Part shown: one piece after another, positions 1 to 6,701 of the stretch
Numbering within the stretch: position 1 is the first letter of the stretch
Layout of the letters: each line of letters starts with the position of its first letter
Assembly: GCA_947374125.1 (NCBI GenBank)
Contig: CANCAR010000010.1
Span: 1-27,529 of the forward strand
Source of the DNA: Hyphomicrobiales bacterium
Lineage (GTDB): Bacteria; Pseudomonadota; Alphaproteobacteria; Rhizobiales; Beijerinckiaceae
Direction of reading: 5' to 3'
Length of the DNA: 27,529 nt
Translations under genes and position numbers: made by a program
Notes under the pieces: model-generated
Databases searched by the model: none
Seen by the model: only the letters and a program-made list of their open reading frames with translations
What the model was told of the DNA's origin: nothing

Positions 1-102
1 GTGAAAACTGGCGGGGGTTTTCTTGATGAGGCCGATTGTTTTGATGGTATTTTGTTATATCCGGTGATATCATCGATTTCTATTAATTGGGGTGGATAGG
101 GG

Positions 103-387
103 ATGTCCTCAACTTCACAAAAACGAGCTTCGGTAACCCATCGTGAACGCAACAAGGCGCAGGGGCTGGTGCGACTAGAAGTGAATGTCGCGAAAAGGGA
201 TTCTGGTCTCCTTCGTGCGCTCGCCCAAGAACTTCGCGGCGGGCCAGAATGGGCTAGACTACTGCGCATGACGGTTGAAAACGCGCTTAAAGCCAGCGAC
301 GCCAAAACAGCTTTCGACGTTTTTGGGTCGGGCCTCCGCGATGAGGTATTTGCGGGTGTCTTTGATCAACCGCGTTCGTTGAATTAA
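103..387 (+). CDS. Small basic hypothetical protein, possibly an antitoxin-like DNA-binding protein
   Basis: I do not recognise a characterised family. The product is 94 residues. Its first third is basic, with a segment reading RNKAQGLVRLEVNV at about residues 16-29, followed by a helical stretch (about 32-65) rich in Leu, Arg and Ala. A short beta-like segment after a basic N-terminus, then helices, resembles small ribbon-helix-helix or antitoxin-like proteins of proteobacteria, but this is inference from pattern only. The ATG follows a G-rich stretch (GGTGGATAGGGG) that could serve as ribosome binding site. An imperfect dyad around GATATC (62-75) lies just upstream and could be an operator. 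It is convergent with the ridA-tolB genes and has no visible toxin partner inside the window; one could lie beyond the left edge. Confidence 0.5.
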   Translation: MSSTSQKRASVTHRERNKAQGLVRLEVNVAKRDSGLLRALAQELRGGPEWARLLRMTVENALKASDAKTAFDVFGSGLRDEVFAGVFDQPRSLN

Positions 388-460
388 TTGGGCATGCGCT
401 TTGAGAATGATCGCAGTTCAGCGAACACATCGCAAACATAACAACTGTTGGTACCCTTCT

Positions 461-844
461 TCACCCCACCCGCGCCGTCACCTCAATCTCAACCTTCATC
501 TCGGGCTTAAGCAATCCGGCCACAATATAAATTCCGCCGGCGGGTCGGATCGTGCCAAAGACCTCGCCGCATACGCCAAGCACGGGTTCGCAATAGCTCC
601 GGTCGGTCACAAAATATTGCGCCCGGAGCACCTGGTCCATGGACGAGCCCGCCTCTTCCAGAACCTTTGCGAGGGTGCGAAAAATATTACGTGTCTGCTC
701 AGCGACATCCTCTGGAAGAGTCATCGTGGTGTAGTCATATCCTGTGGTGCCGGATGCGAAAACGAGATCACCATCGACCACTGCACGCGAATAGCCGAAA
801 GCCTTCTCAAAAGGTGAACCGGTCGAGATTAATCGGCGGGTCAT
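461..844 (-). CDS. RidA (YjgF/YER057c/UK114) family protein lacking the catalytic arginine
   Basis: The 127-residue length and the pattern 'STGSPFE...GYSRAVVDGDLVFASGTTG' fit the RidA fold, a trimer with active sites between subunits. Classical RidA hydrolyses reactive enamines and imines made by PLP enzymes and needs an Arg in a PAR motif near residue 105. Here the equivalent stretch reads RPAGGIYIVAGLL, so the Arg is replaced by Gly. That places it among Rid-like subfamilies without proven imine deaminase activity, and the substrate is unknown. The ATG is preceded by GAGGG about nine bases upstream. It starts 10 bp after the tolB stop, so it is probably co-transcribed with the tol genes, in the place where pal usually sits. 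The family call is firm; the function is open. Confidence 0.9.
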   Translation of the reverse strand: MTRRLISTGSPFEKAFGYSRAVVDGDLVFASGTTGYDYTTMTLPEDVAEQTRNIFRTLAKVLEEAGSSMDQVLRAQYFVTDRSYCEPVLGVCGEVFGTIRPAGGIYIVAGLLKPEMKVEIEVTARVG

Positions 845-854
845 GGGTCAGCCC

Positions 855-2168
855 TCAGTTCAAAATCGGCGACCAAGCGGGGTCAGAGCCAAAAGACGGT
901 GTCGGTACCGGTAATTCCACCCGACCTGTCACGTCCACCATAAAAATCTTAGCCCCAGCGCCGCCGCCTTGGTCGCGGAAGAACATCAGATAGCGGCCAT
1001 TGGGTGCCCAAGTTGGGCCTTCATTATGGAAACCCTCGGTTAGAATCCGCTCGCCCGAGCCATCCGGCTTCATGATGCCAATCGCAAAAGTACCACCTTT
1101 TTGGCGGGTAAAGGCGATGTAATCGCCTTTCGGCGACCAGACGGGGGTGGAATAGCGCGCGCCCTCGCCAAAGGAGATACGCTTGGCGGCCCCACCCGAT
1201 GCACCCATCACATAAATCTGCTGGGTGCCGCCCCTATCCGACTCAAATACAATTTGAGAACCGTCGGGCGAATAAGACGGCGAGGTATCAATCGCTGGCG
1301 TATCGGTGAGCCTTGTGGTGGTGCGCGAGCGCAAATCCATCGTGTAGATATTGCTCGCCGCGCCTTGGGCTAAGCTCATAATGACCTTTTGACCATCAGG
1401 CGAGAAACGCGGCGAAAAGGTCATACCCGGGAAATTGCCGACCACTTCGCGTTGGCCTGTATCAATATTGAGCACATAGACCTTCGGGTCACCTTCCCCG
1501 AACGACATATAGGCGACTTCCTGCCGCGTCGGCGAGAAGCGGGGCGTTACCACCAATTCGTCGCCTTTGGTCAGATAGCGCGCATTCGCGCCATCCTGAT
1601 CCATAATAGCTAACCGCTTGACCCGCTTATCCTTTGGGCCCGTCTCGTCGACGAACACGATATGGGTATCAAAAAAGCCCTTTTCGCCGGTTAATCGCGA
1701 ATAGACGCCATCCGAAATGATGTGGCTTACACGACGCCACAACGTTGGGTCGGTCATATATTGCTGACCCGCCAATTGTTGGCCAGACAGCACATCCCAA
1801 AGGCGGAACTCGGTTTTGATTTTACCTGAGGCGTCTTTGGTGACCCGGCCTGTGACCAAAGCCTGCGCGTTGATCGCCTTCCACGACGCAAAATTCGGCG
1901 TGGCGTCGAAATTCGGCGTTTTATCGATAAAGGCCGCTTTGTCGATGGGTTGGAAGACACCCGAGCGCTTGAGATTATTGATAATCACCGCGCTTATTTG
2001 GGCGTTCATCGCAGGATCGGCGCCGACAAAATCGGTAATCGCGATCGGCATGGGCTGGAAATTACCCTTATCGATGGTGATGGCCAATTCAGCACGGGCT
2101 GATGTGGCAACAAAACCAATAAAGAGCGTTAGAAGGAGCCGGATGGGGAAGGAAAGAGGATTACGCAT
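855..2168 (-). CDS. tolB: TolB, periplasmic beta-propeller of the Tol system
   Basis: The product is 437 residues, close to the usual 430. An N-terminal signal peptide (MRNPLSFPIRLLLTLF, cleavage near ATSARA) exports it to the periplasm. An N-terminal alpha/beta domain (about 25-160) is followed by a six-bladed propeller of PD40/WD40-like repeats, visible as recurring 'SPDG/SPTR...I...M' segments such as FSPDGQKVIMS and YSPDGSQIVFE. TolB binds Pal and the TolA C-terminus and helps outer-membrane constriction at division. I chose the ATG at 2168 because it begins a proper signal peptide and has AAGG upstream; a GTG at 2207 would add 13 residues before it. It follows tolA with a gap of 66 bp and precedes ridA by 10 bp. 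Pal, its usual downstream neighbour, is absent. Confidence 0.97.
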   Translation of the reverse strand: MRNPLSFPIRLLLTLFIGFVATSARAELAITIDKGNFQPMPIAITDFVGADPAMNAQISAVIINNLKRSGVFQPIDKAAFIDKTPNFDATPNFASWKAINAQALVTGRVTKDASGKIKTEFRLWDVLSGQQLAGQQYMTDPTLWRRVSHIISDGVYSRLTGEKGFFDTHIVFVDETGPKDKRVKRLAIMDQDGANARYLTKGDELVVTPRFSPTRQEVAYMSFGEGDPKVYVLNIDTGQREVVGNFPGMTFSPRFSPDGQKVIMSLAQGAASNIYTMDLRSRTTTRLTDTPAIDTSPSYSPDGSQIVFESDRGGTQQIYVMGASGGAAKRISFGEGARYSTPVWSPKGDYIAFTRQKGGTFAIGIMKPDGSGERILTEGFHNEGPTWAPNGRYLMFFRDQGGGAGAKIFMVDVTGRVELPVPTPSFGSDPAWSPILN

Positions 2169-2234
2169 GGCGGTTAGCCTTAAAAGACAGGGCGGAAGGT
2201 GAAACACTAAAAGAAATCGTGCTGAAAGGCATGG

Positions 2235-3230
2235 TCACGCATCCTTTAGCGAGAAGCTTAAAATCACGCTGCGCCACTCCCCATAAAACGGCTTGAATTG
2301 CTTGGGGAGCAGATCGAACGGTGCCGCACATCCGCTAATCGCGCGAACGGCGCTTTCCTCGAGTGCCCGGCCCGAGGTGTCGGATGATGGGCTTTCAACG
2401 GTCGGGGGACCATCGAGTGCGCCGTCTTCACGTAGCTTTATGCGGATTTGTGGCGCGGGCCGGTTGGGATCTGGAAACAGATTGGCCAATTTCCAGCAAT
2501 CGGTGACCTTTTTATAGATATAGCCATTAATCTGATCGAGTTGGCTCAGGCTAAGCTTAGCCGCCGTTCCCGTCGCCGTACCTGCGGCCGCGGTTTTCGA
2601 GGTCTCTGAGGCGGTCGAGGCCATTTTTTGCGGCGTCTCTTTGGAAACGAGCAATTTTTGCAACGCTGCCGGGTCAAAAGCCGTCGTCGGCGTTTTTGGC
2701 GCTTCTACGGGCTTCGGCGGTTGGACCTTTTTGTCCTGCTCCAGCATTTTCTCAATCGGGTCCGGATCAGCCTTTGGCGGGAGAGGCTTGGGTTCGGGTT
2801 TGGGCGGTGGCGCCTGTTTTAAACCTTCGGGCTTCGGATCAACCGGCGCGGGATCCGGCTTCGCTTCAGGTTGGGTAGGAGTGGGCGGCGGCGTTGGGGC
2901 TGGCTTTGGCTCGGGAACCGGTTGCTGCTCTGGGGGCTTAGCGGGCGGCGATGGAATGTCCTTCTTTGCATCCGCGGAGTCGGGCTTGATCAGCTCTTCT
3001 TCGGCAACCTTATCCGCCTTCGGCTTGGCCTTGGGTTTAATCTCTTTGACGGTTTTGTCGCCCTTGGTCATGGCGGTCAATTGATCGGAAGTCACCATTT
3101 CAACCGCGATCGATTCCGGCTGTTCTTCGAATTTGGGTGTCGTCGCAAAGGCGATGAGCGTGGCAAGCAAAAGCGCCGCGTGTATCGCGGCGGATAAAGG
3201 AATGCCAGGTTCGGACCAGTTGATCTTCAC
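2235..3230 (-). CDS. tolA: TolA, inner-membrane-anchored periplasm-spanning protein
   Basis: The product is 331 residues. It has a single N-terminal transmembrane helix (about 12-30), then a long Pro/Lys/Glu-rich linker (about 60-190, many PKP, PEPKP and PPKP runs), and a C-terminal domain (about 225-331) with two cysteines in DCWKLANL and SGCAAPFDLL, as in TolA/TonB-type domain III. TolA transmits proton-motive energy from TolQR to TolB-Pal. The start is GTG at 3230, just before the membrane helix. The linker is proline-rich like TonB, whereas enterobacterial TolA has an alanine-rich helix. It lies 29 bp after tolR. The identity rests on operon position together with architecture, since TolA sequence is poorly conserved. 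Confidence 0.92.
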   Translation of the reverse strand: MKINWSEPGIPLSAAIHAALLLATLIAFATTPKFEEQPESIAVEMVTSDQLTAMTKGDKTVKEIKPKAKPKADKVAEEELIKPDSADAKKDIPSPPAKPPEQQPVPEPKPAPTPPPTPTQPEAKPDPAPVDPKPEGLKQAPPPKPEPKPLPPKADPDPIEKMLEQDKKVQPPKPVEAPKTPTTAFDPAALQKLLVSKETPQKMASTASETSKTAAAGTATGTAAKLSLSQLDQINGYIYKKVTDCWKLANLFPDPNRPAPQIRIKLREDGALDGPPTVESPSSDTSGRALEESAVRAISGCAAPFDLLPKQFKPFYGEWRSVILSFSLKDA

Positions 3231-3259
3231 CGCCGATGTTCCATTAATTCTTGCATCGT

Positions 3260-3712
3260 CTAATGCGCTGCCGGTTCATTAACGAGCGCCACTTTTTTAT
3301 ATCCAGCCGTTGTGAGCGTCGCCATGAGCTCCGCAATGCGGCCATAGGGGATGGTCTTGTCTCCCCGAACAAAAATCCGTTCTTCGGGCCCCGTTTTGGC
3401 AATGGCTTGAAGCTTTGGCAAAAGCTCCGTCAGCGTGGTTTCCGTATCCATCAAATAGAGTTTGCCATCCCCCTTGATCGAGACAATCAGCGGCGGTTTA
3501 TCCGCATTCAGCGCAGCCGCTGAAGTTTGAGGCAGATCAAGCGGGACGCCGGTTGTCAATAAGGGGGCCGCTACCATGAAGATGATCAAAAGCACCAGCA
3601 TGACGTCGATGAACGGCGTCATATTGATCTCGGACATCGGTTGATGCTTGCGTCCGCCCCGCCTGCCGCGCCTACCGCCACCGCCGCTTTGAGCCGCTGC
3701 TGCCATTGCCAT
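3260..3712 (-). CDS. tolR: TolR, ExbD-family proton channel subunit
   Basis: The product is 150 residues. A Gly/Arg-rich cytoplasmic N-terminus (1-25) precedes INMTPFIDVMLVLLIIF, the ExbD/TolR membrane helix. Asp36 in PFIDVML matches the conserved protonatable Asp of the family. The remainder is a periplasmic domain ending near residue 150. With TolQ it forms the proton-conducting motor that energises TolA. The start is ATG with AAGGGA about ten bases upstream; an internal ATG two codons later is an alternative. It is 14 bp downstream of tolQ and 29 bp upstream of tolA, consistent with one transcript. Confidence 0.96.
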   Translation of the reverse strand: MAMAAAAQSGGGGRRGRRGGRKHQPMSEINMTPFIDVMLVLLIIFMVAAPLLTTGVPLDLPQTSAAALNADKPPLIVSIKGDGKLYLMDTETTLTELLPKLQAIAKTGPEERIFVRGDKTIPYGRIAELMATLTTAGYKKVALVNEPAAH

Positions 3713-3726
3713 AGCGTGTTGTTCCC

Positions 3727-4434
3727 TTAATTCTGGATACGTTCGTCGATGTGGCGGGAGAGAATTGCAGAAAATTCATCGGCAAATCCCTCGAGCCGTG
3801 CCTGTTGTTTGGCGGCCCGCGCCTGCAACCAATTATAGGCGATAACCGCCGGAATAGCGGCGAACAGGCCAATCGCGGTGGCGAACAAAGCCTCAGCAAT
3901 ACCGGGGGCCACAACGGCAAGAGACGTGTTTTTCGAAGCCGCAATCGAGCGGAAGGCCGTCATAATGCCCCAAACCGTCCCGAATAATCCGATAAACGGG
4001 GCCGAAGCACCGATGGTGGCCAAAACTAATAATTTAGATTCAAGCCGACCCACTTCGCGCTGGATCGTCACATCCAGCACCTTATCAATGCGCTGGGCAA
4101 GATTGACGAAGGAGCTGCCGGTTGCCTGCAAAGACCGCTTCCACTCCCCCATGGCCGACATAAAGACGGCCGCCATATCATGCGTCTCGCGGTCTTTGAG
4201 CGTCGCATAAAGCTCATCAAGCGATTGGCCGGACCAGAACACGTCTTCAAACCGGTCCATCGCGTTTTGGGTACGTGCGTAGAGGAAAGACTTGTCGATG
4301 ATGATGCCCCAGCACCAAACCGATGCACCGAGAAGGCCAATCATCACAAGTTTAACGGCAAAAGCCGCTTGCCAGAACATTGACCAGAGCGTGATGTCGC
4401 TTGAGGCGGCAGTGGCGATATCGGTTACATCCAT
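3727..4434 (-). CDS. tolQ: TolQ, MotA/TolQ/ExbB-family proton channel subunit
   Basis: From the ATG at 4434 the product is 235 residues, the usual TolQ size. Three membrane segments are visible: an N-terminal one after DITLWSMFWQAAF, one around ATIGASAPFIGLFGTVWGIM, and one around GIAEALFATAIGLFAAIPAV. The second and third carry the signature Gly/Thr-rich helices of the family. It pairs with TolR to use the proton gradient. I rejected an open extension to 4530 because those 32 residues are Arg-rich and unlike TolQ, and GAGGGA precedes the ATG at 4434. About 200 bp separate it from ybgC, including a small GGCTG/CAGCC hairpin near 4545-4560, so tolQ may have its own promoter there, although I see no convincing one. 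Confidence 0.96.
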   Translation of the reverse strand: MDVTDIATAASSDITLWSMFWQAAFAVKLVMIGLLGASVWCWGIIIDKSFLYARTQNAMDRFEDVFWSGQSLDELYATLKDRETHDMAAVFMSAMGEWKRSLQATGSSFVNLAQRIDKVLDVTIQREVGRLESKLLVLATIGASAPFIGLFGTVWGIMTAFRSIAASKNTSLAVVAPGIAEALFATAIGLFAAIPAVIAYNWLQARAAKQQARLEGFADEFSAILSRHIDERIQN

Positions 4435-4638
4435 GGTGTCAGAGTCCCTCACGACGGCGATACGAAACGGGCGGCTAAAGCGTGACGACATCGGCACCAC
4501 CCTCCGTCGCGCGGAATTTAGGCGAAACAAGGGCTAAACCGAATCGGGCTGCAATCAGCCGGGCAGCTATGCCCTCTGTTAAGACAACATCAAGGTTAAC
4601 AATGGGTTACGAATGTGGCCTTTTTGGCCCCGTTCAGC

Positions 4639-5046
4639 TCAATCAGAGCCAAGCTTTTCGCGCAGCGTCTGCGAGAGCCGGGCGGGCTTTCCATCCTGAA
4701 CCAAGGCGACCAGAACAGTCGCGGTGACGAGCACCACCTCACCTCGAACGATACGCTGTGCGAGGGCTAGCGAAGCGCCTTTGATGGCCTCAATCTGAGT
4801 CTCCACCGTAACAAGATCATCCATCAAGGCGGGTTTGAGCCAATCAATGGTCATCTTCCGAACGGCGAATGCCATTGCGTGCTCATCGCCATGAAGTGCC
4901 GACTGATGCACGCCAAGATCCCGCAACAGCTCTGTGCGGCCACGCTCGAGGAAACGGAGATAGGACGCGTGATAAACCACGCCGGAAAAATCCGTGTCCT
5001 CGTAGTAGATGCGGATGGGGAGTGTGTGGGGCTTGTTAGACGTCAT
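4639..5046 (-). CDS. ybgC: YbgC, hotdog-fold acyl-CoA thioesterase of the tol cluster
   Basis: The product is 135 residues. The motif IYYEDTDFSGVVYHASYLRF at about 13-32 is the YbgC signature, and Asp19 aligns with the catalytic Asp18 of E. coli YbgC. The family hydrolyses short acyl-CoA or acyl-ACP thioesters and is usually the first gene of the tol-pal cluster, where it has been linked to phospholipid metabolism. Its ATG lies in a 4-base ATGA overlap with the stop of the upstream toxin-like gene. The sequence upstream of that ATG (GAACGAATTTTTCGA) has only a poor ribosome binding site, which suggests its translation is coupled to the toxin gene. Confidence 0.96.
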   Translation of the reverse strand: MTSNKPHTLPIRIYYEDTDFSGVVYHASYLRFLERGRTELLRDLGVHQSALHGDEHAMAFAVRKMTIDWLKPALMDDLVTVETQIEAIKGASLALAQRIVRGEVVLVTATVLVALVQDGKPARLSQTLREKLGSD

Positions 5047-5333
5047 TCGAAAAATTCGTTCTCAATATCCATTCGGCCATCGAGGACGCGGAGGATGAGG
5101 ATACGATTCTGTTCAACGCGGTAAATAATGACGTTCAAACCTGAAACGACACGTCTCAGCCCTTCTTCAACTTCGTTCCATTCCGTGCCTGAAAAGGGAT
5201 AGTCTGAGAGCCGAGCAAAAGCTGCATCCAATCTGGCGATCATTTTTTGAGCGGCACGACGGTCGAATGCTTTAACGGCCTTATAGAGGTTTTTAAGGTC
5301 GCGATTAGCTTCCGACGTTTTATAGACCTTCAT
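5043..5333 (-). CDS. RelE/ParE-family toxin of a type II toxin-antitoxin pair
   Basis: The product is 96 residues. The C-terminal pattern LRRVVSG.NVIIYRV, followed by ILILRVLDGRMD at about 59-89, is typical of ParE/RelE-superfamily toxins, with helices at the N-terminus (ANRDLKNLYKAV, AAQKMIARLDAAF). ParE members act on gyrase and RelE members cleave ribosome-bound mRNA. The LRVLDGRMD ending is more ParE-like, but the target is not known. The start overlaps the antitoxin stop by 4 bp (ATGA), the classic arrangement. Its own stop overlaps the ybgC start by 4 bp. The gene looks intact. Confidence 0.88.
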   Translation of the reverse strand: MKVYKTSEANRDLKNLYKAVKAFDRRAAQKMIARLDAAFARLSDYPFSGTEWNEVEEGLRRVVSGLNVIIYRVEQNRILILRVLDGRMDIENEFFE

Positions 5334-5578
5334 TTTGCGGCGTAAGCCACATTTTTGCTGTTTTCGGTGAGTTCTTCAGCGTCAATCTCAGCCATAAATT
5401 CAGCCATATTCCATTCGCTAACCCGACCGGCATCGGCATCATCGATCCCTTCCTGTACGAGTTGCTTGAGAATTCGAAACTTCTCGCCCTGATCTTTGAG
5501 ATAGGCAACGGCACGTTCCCGAAGTTCTTCCGGGAAATCTTCTAGTGCCTCGGCGGCCCAGAGTTTTGTGTTTTTCAT
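5330..5578 (-). CDS. ParD-like antitoxin partner of the ParE-like toxin
   Basis: From the ATG at 5578 the product is 82 residues. It is acidic and helical, with a C-terminal part (EGIDDADAGRVSEWNMAEFM, about 40-59) like the toxin-wrapping tail of ParD-type antitoxins. A longer frame to 5623 exists, but ATG at 5578 has a good ribosome binding site (AAGGAAAACGTT before ATG). Its stop overlaps the toxin start by 4 bp. An N-terminal DNA-binding element is expected for autoregulation but is not obvious. The antitoxin role is inferred mainly from the gene pair. Confidence 0.8.
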   Translation of the reverse strand: MKNTKLWAAEALEDFPEELRERAVAYLKDQGEKFRILKQLVQEGIDDADAGRVSEWNMAEFMAEIDAEELTENSKNVAYAAK

Positions 5579-5619
5579 AACGTTTTCCTTATCATGAACA
5601 GCCAAGAAACGCGAATACT

Positions 5620-6129
5620 TCAAGGAATTCCAATCCCGAATAACTTTTCTAGGACCCCATCAAATGTTTTTACTTTCGTAAACCTATTGCGCGGTAATGA
5701 CCGAAGATTTGGACGTTCTGCTTTTTTACCTTCTGAATCGCCCTTTGTATGTATTGCAGGTTTAAGGCTCATAATATCGGGTAGTGGTAACTTTGGATGG
5801 GCACCAAACCAAAGGTAGCCCTCGGCTTCCAAATCATCGTTGACTAAAATAACCAAAATGCATCCACTGGGCTTCTTAGCCAGATCAAGACTTACGTTAA
5901 ATTTGGCTCGCTTTCCATCGGCCTTTAGGACCTTTAGCTGGACATGACGAAGCACCCCAAGCGATGAAATAACTAAATCGTAGCCACCTCGATCAAATTC
6001 TGACCTTAAAATTTCGATATCGAATATTTCTTTCCTCCATAATGATTTTAACAGGTCCGTTACAAAAGCATGCTCAACAATCTGTTCACGTAATACTGAG
6101 TGTTGAGATTCTTTATTTATAATGCTCAA
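5620..6129 (-). CDS. Uncharacterised protein with a PD-(D/E)XK-nuclease-like core
   Basis: The product is 169 residues. I do not recognise a named family with known function. An N-terminal helix ending REQIVEHAFVTDLL is followed by FDRGGYDLVIS (about 46-56) and, after a turn, RHVQLKV (about 61-67). The spacing of an acidic residue in GYD and of QLK matches the D...(D/E/Q)xK core of PD-(D/E)XK enzymes, where the early Glu (E12 or E19) could complete the site. The start is TTG at 6129, preceded by AAAGGA about nine bases upstream; no ATG is available. The gene is visibly AT-richer than its neighbours. It sits between hicB (33 bp) and the antitoxin gene (41 bp), so it may belong to a defence or toxin-antitoxin islet. 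The nuclease fold is a pattern-level inference. Confidence 0.7.
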   Translation of the reverse strand: MSIINKESQHSVLREQIVEHAFVTDLLKSLWRKEIFDIEILRSEFDRGGYDLVISSLGVLRHVQLKVLKADGKRAKFNVSLDLAKKPSGCILVILVNDDLEAEGYLWFGAHPKLPLPDIMSLKPAIHTKGDSEGKKAERPNLRSLPRNRFTKVKTFDGVLEKLFGIGIP

Positions 6130-6162
6130 CGTTTTTGTTCCTTTGTTTATTATCAGGCCAAT

Positions 6163-6384
6163 CTAACCAACATTGAGCAAAGGACGCGACGGTTCCGGAA
6201 CGGCCTGCCCCCAAGCTTTAGCAGCCTCTATCCAAGCACTTATCGCATCCTGAATATTATTTAGCGCCTCTTCAGGCGTTTCGCCATCGGACATACAGCC
6301 GGGGAGATCGGGCACCGTCGCGAGATAGCCTCCGCCGTCTTCAGCGGATAATTTTTCAATTCGAATAGCGTAATCAAGGCTCAT
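6163..6384 (-). CDS. hicB: HicB-family antitoxin
   Basis: The product is 73 residues. It shows the HicB core: a beta strand (YAIRIEKLS), then GGYLATVPDLPGCMSDGETPEEALNNIQDAI, a partly degraded RNase H-like fold. HicB neutralises HicA by binding it. The chain ends soon after the core helix, so no C-terminal helix-turn-helix or ribbon-helix-helix domain is present; either this is a minimal HicB or regulation is supplied otherwise. Its ATG overlaps the hicA stop by 4 bp (ATGA), with hicA first, which is the common order. It precedes the PD-(D/E)XK-like gene by 33 bp. Confidence 0.93.
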   Translation of the reverse strand: MSLDYAIRIEKLSAEDGGGYLATVPDLPGCMSDGETPEEALNNIQDAISAWIEAAKAWGQAVPEPSRPLLNVG

Positions 6385-6629
6385 AGCTTGCCTCCATGTT
6401 CGTCAATATACCGCACAAATTTGCGAATGTAGATCGGTTTGATTGGTCGACGGGCCGGTATCGTCAAAATCAACTGAGCTGATGGATGCTTAATTTGAAC
6501 ATGGGAGGTTCCGGAACCGGGCCGAAACAAAAATCCGTATCGCTTGCAGATGGTCTGGACATCACTAATGGTCCAATCACCCATCGGGCTTCGGCGCAAC
6601 CTTTCCAAAAGATCGTTATCTTTTGCCAT
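6381..6629 (-). CDS. hicA: HicA-family mRNA interferase toxin
   Basis: The product is 82 residues. HicA is a small double-stranded-RNA-binding-fold toxin that cleaves mRNA using a conserved His. Here that residue is His43 in GSGTSHVQIKHP, flanked by TICKRYGFLFRPGSG and by a C-terminal segment TIPARRPIKPIYIRKFVRYI. It is slightly longer than the minimal family size of about 60 residues because of an N-terminal extension (DLLERLRRSPMGDWTISDV) that is often present. It is the first gene of the hicA-hicB pair. A weak promoter candidate lies just upstream. The catalytic His is intact, so the toxin is probably functional. Confidence 0.93.
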   Translation of the reverse strand: MAKDNDLLERLRRSPMGDWTISDVQTICKRYGFLFRPGSGTSHVQIKHPSAQLILTIPARRPIKPIYIRKFVRYIDEHGGKL

Positions 6630-6642
6630 TCAATACCGCCCT

Positions 6643-6672
6643 ATTTAAAATCGAAAACGCAGTACACGACAA
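6643..6672 (-). promoter_or_regulatory. Weak promoter candidate upstream of hicA
   Basis: On the minus strand TTGTCG (6667-6672) and TTAAAT (6643-6648) are separated by 18 bp and match four of six bases each to the -35 and -10 consensus. The predicted transcription start would leave only about seven bases before the hicA ATG, so either translation is almost leaderless or this is a chance match. The region 6630-6701 is AT-rich and is the only gap between ruvB and the islet. Confidence 0.25.
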
Positions 6673-6701
6673 CAAAGACGACTTACTTCCACCCTTAAGA
6701 T

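Noticed and set aside
1..99. Open frame entering from the left edge and ending at TAG 97-99
   Set aside because: Only 32 codons are visible with no recognisable motif; it could be the end of a gene or chance, so it is not called.
2641..3197. Long open frames on the plus strand opposite tolA, Gly- or Arg-rich
   Set aside because: They mirror the Pro/Lys-rich tolA linker codons and have no start signal or known domains.
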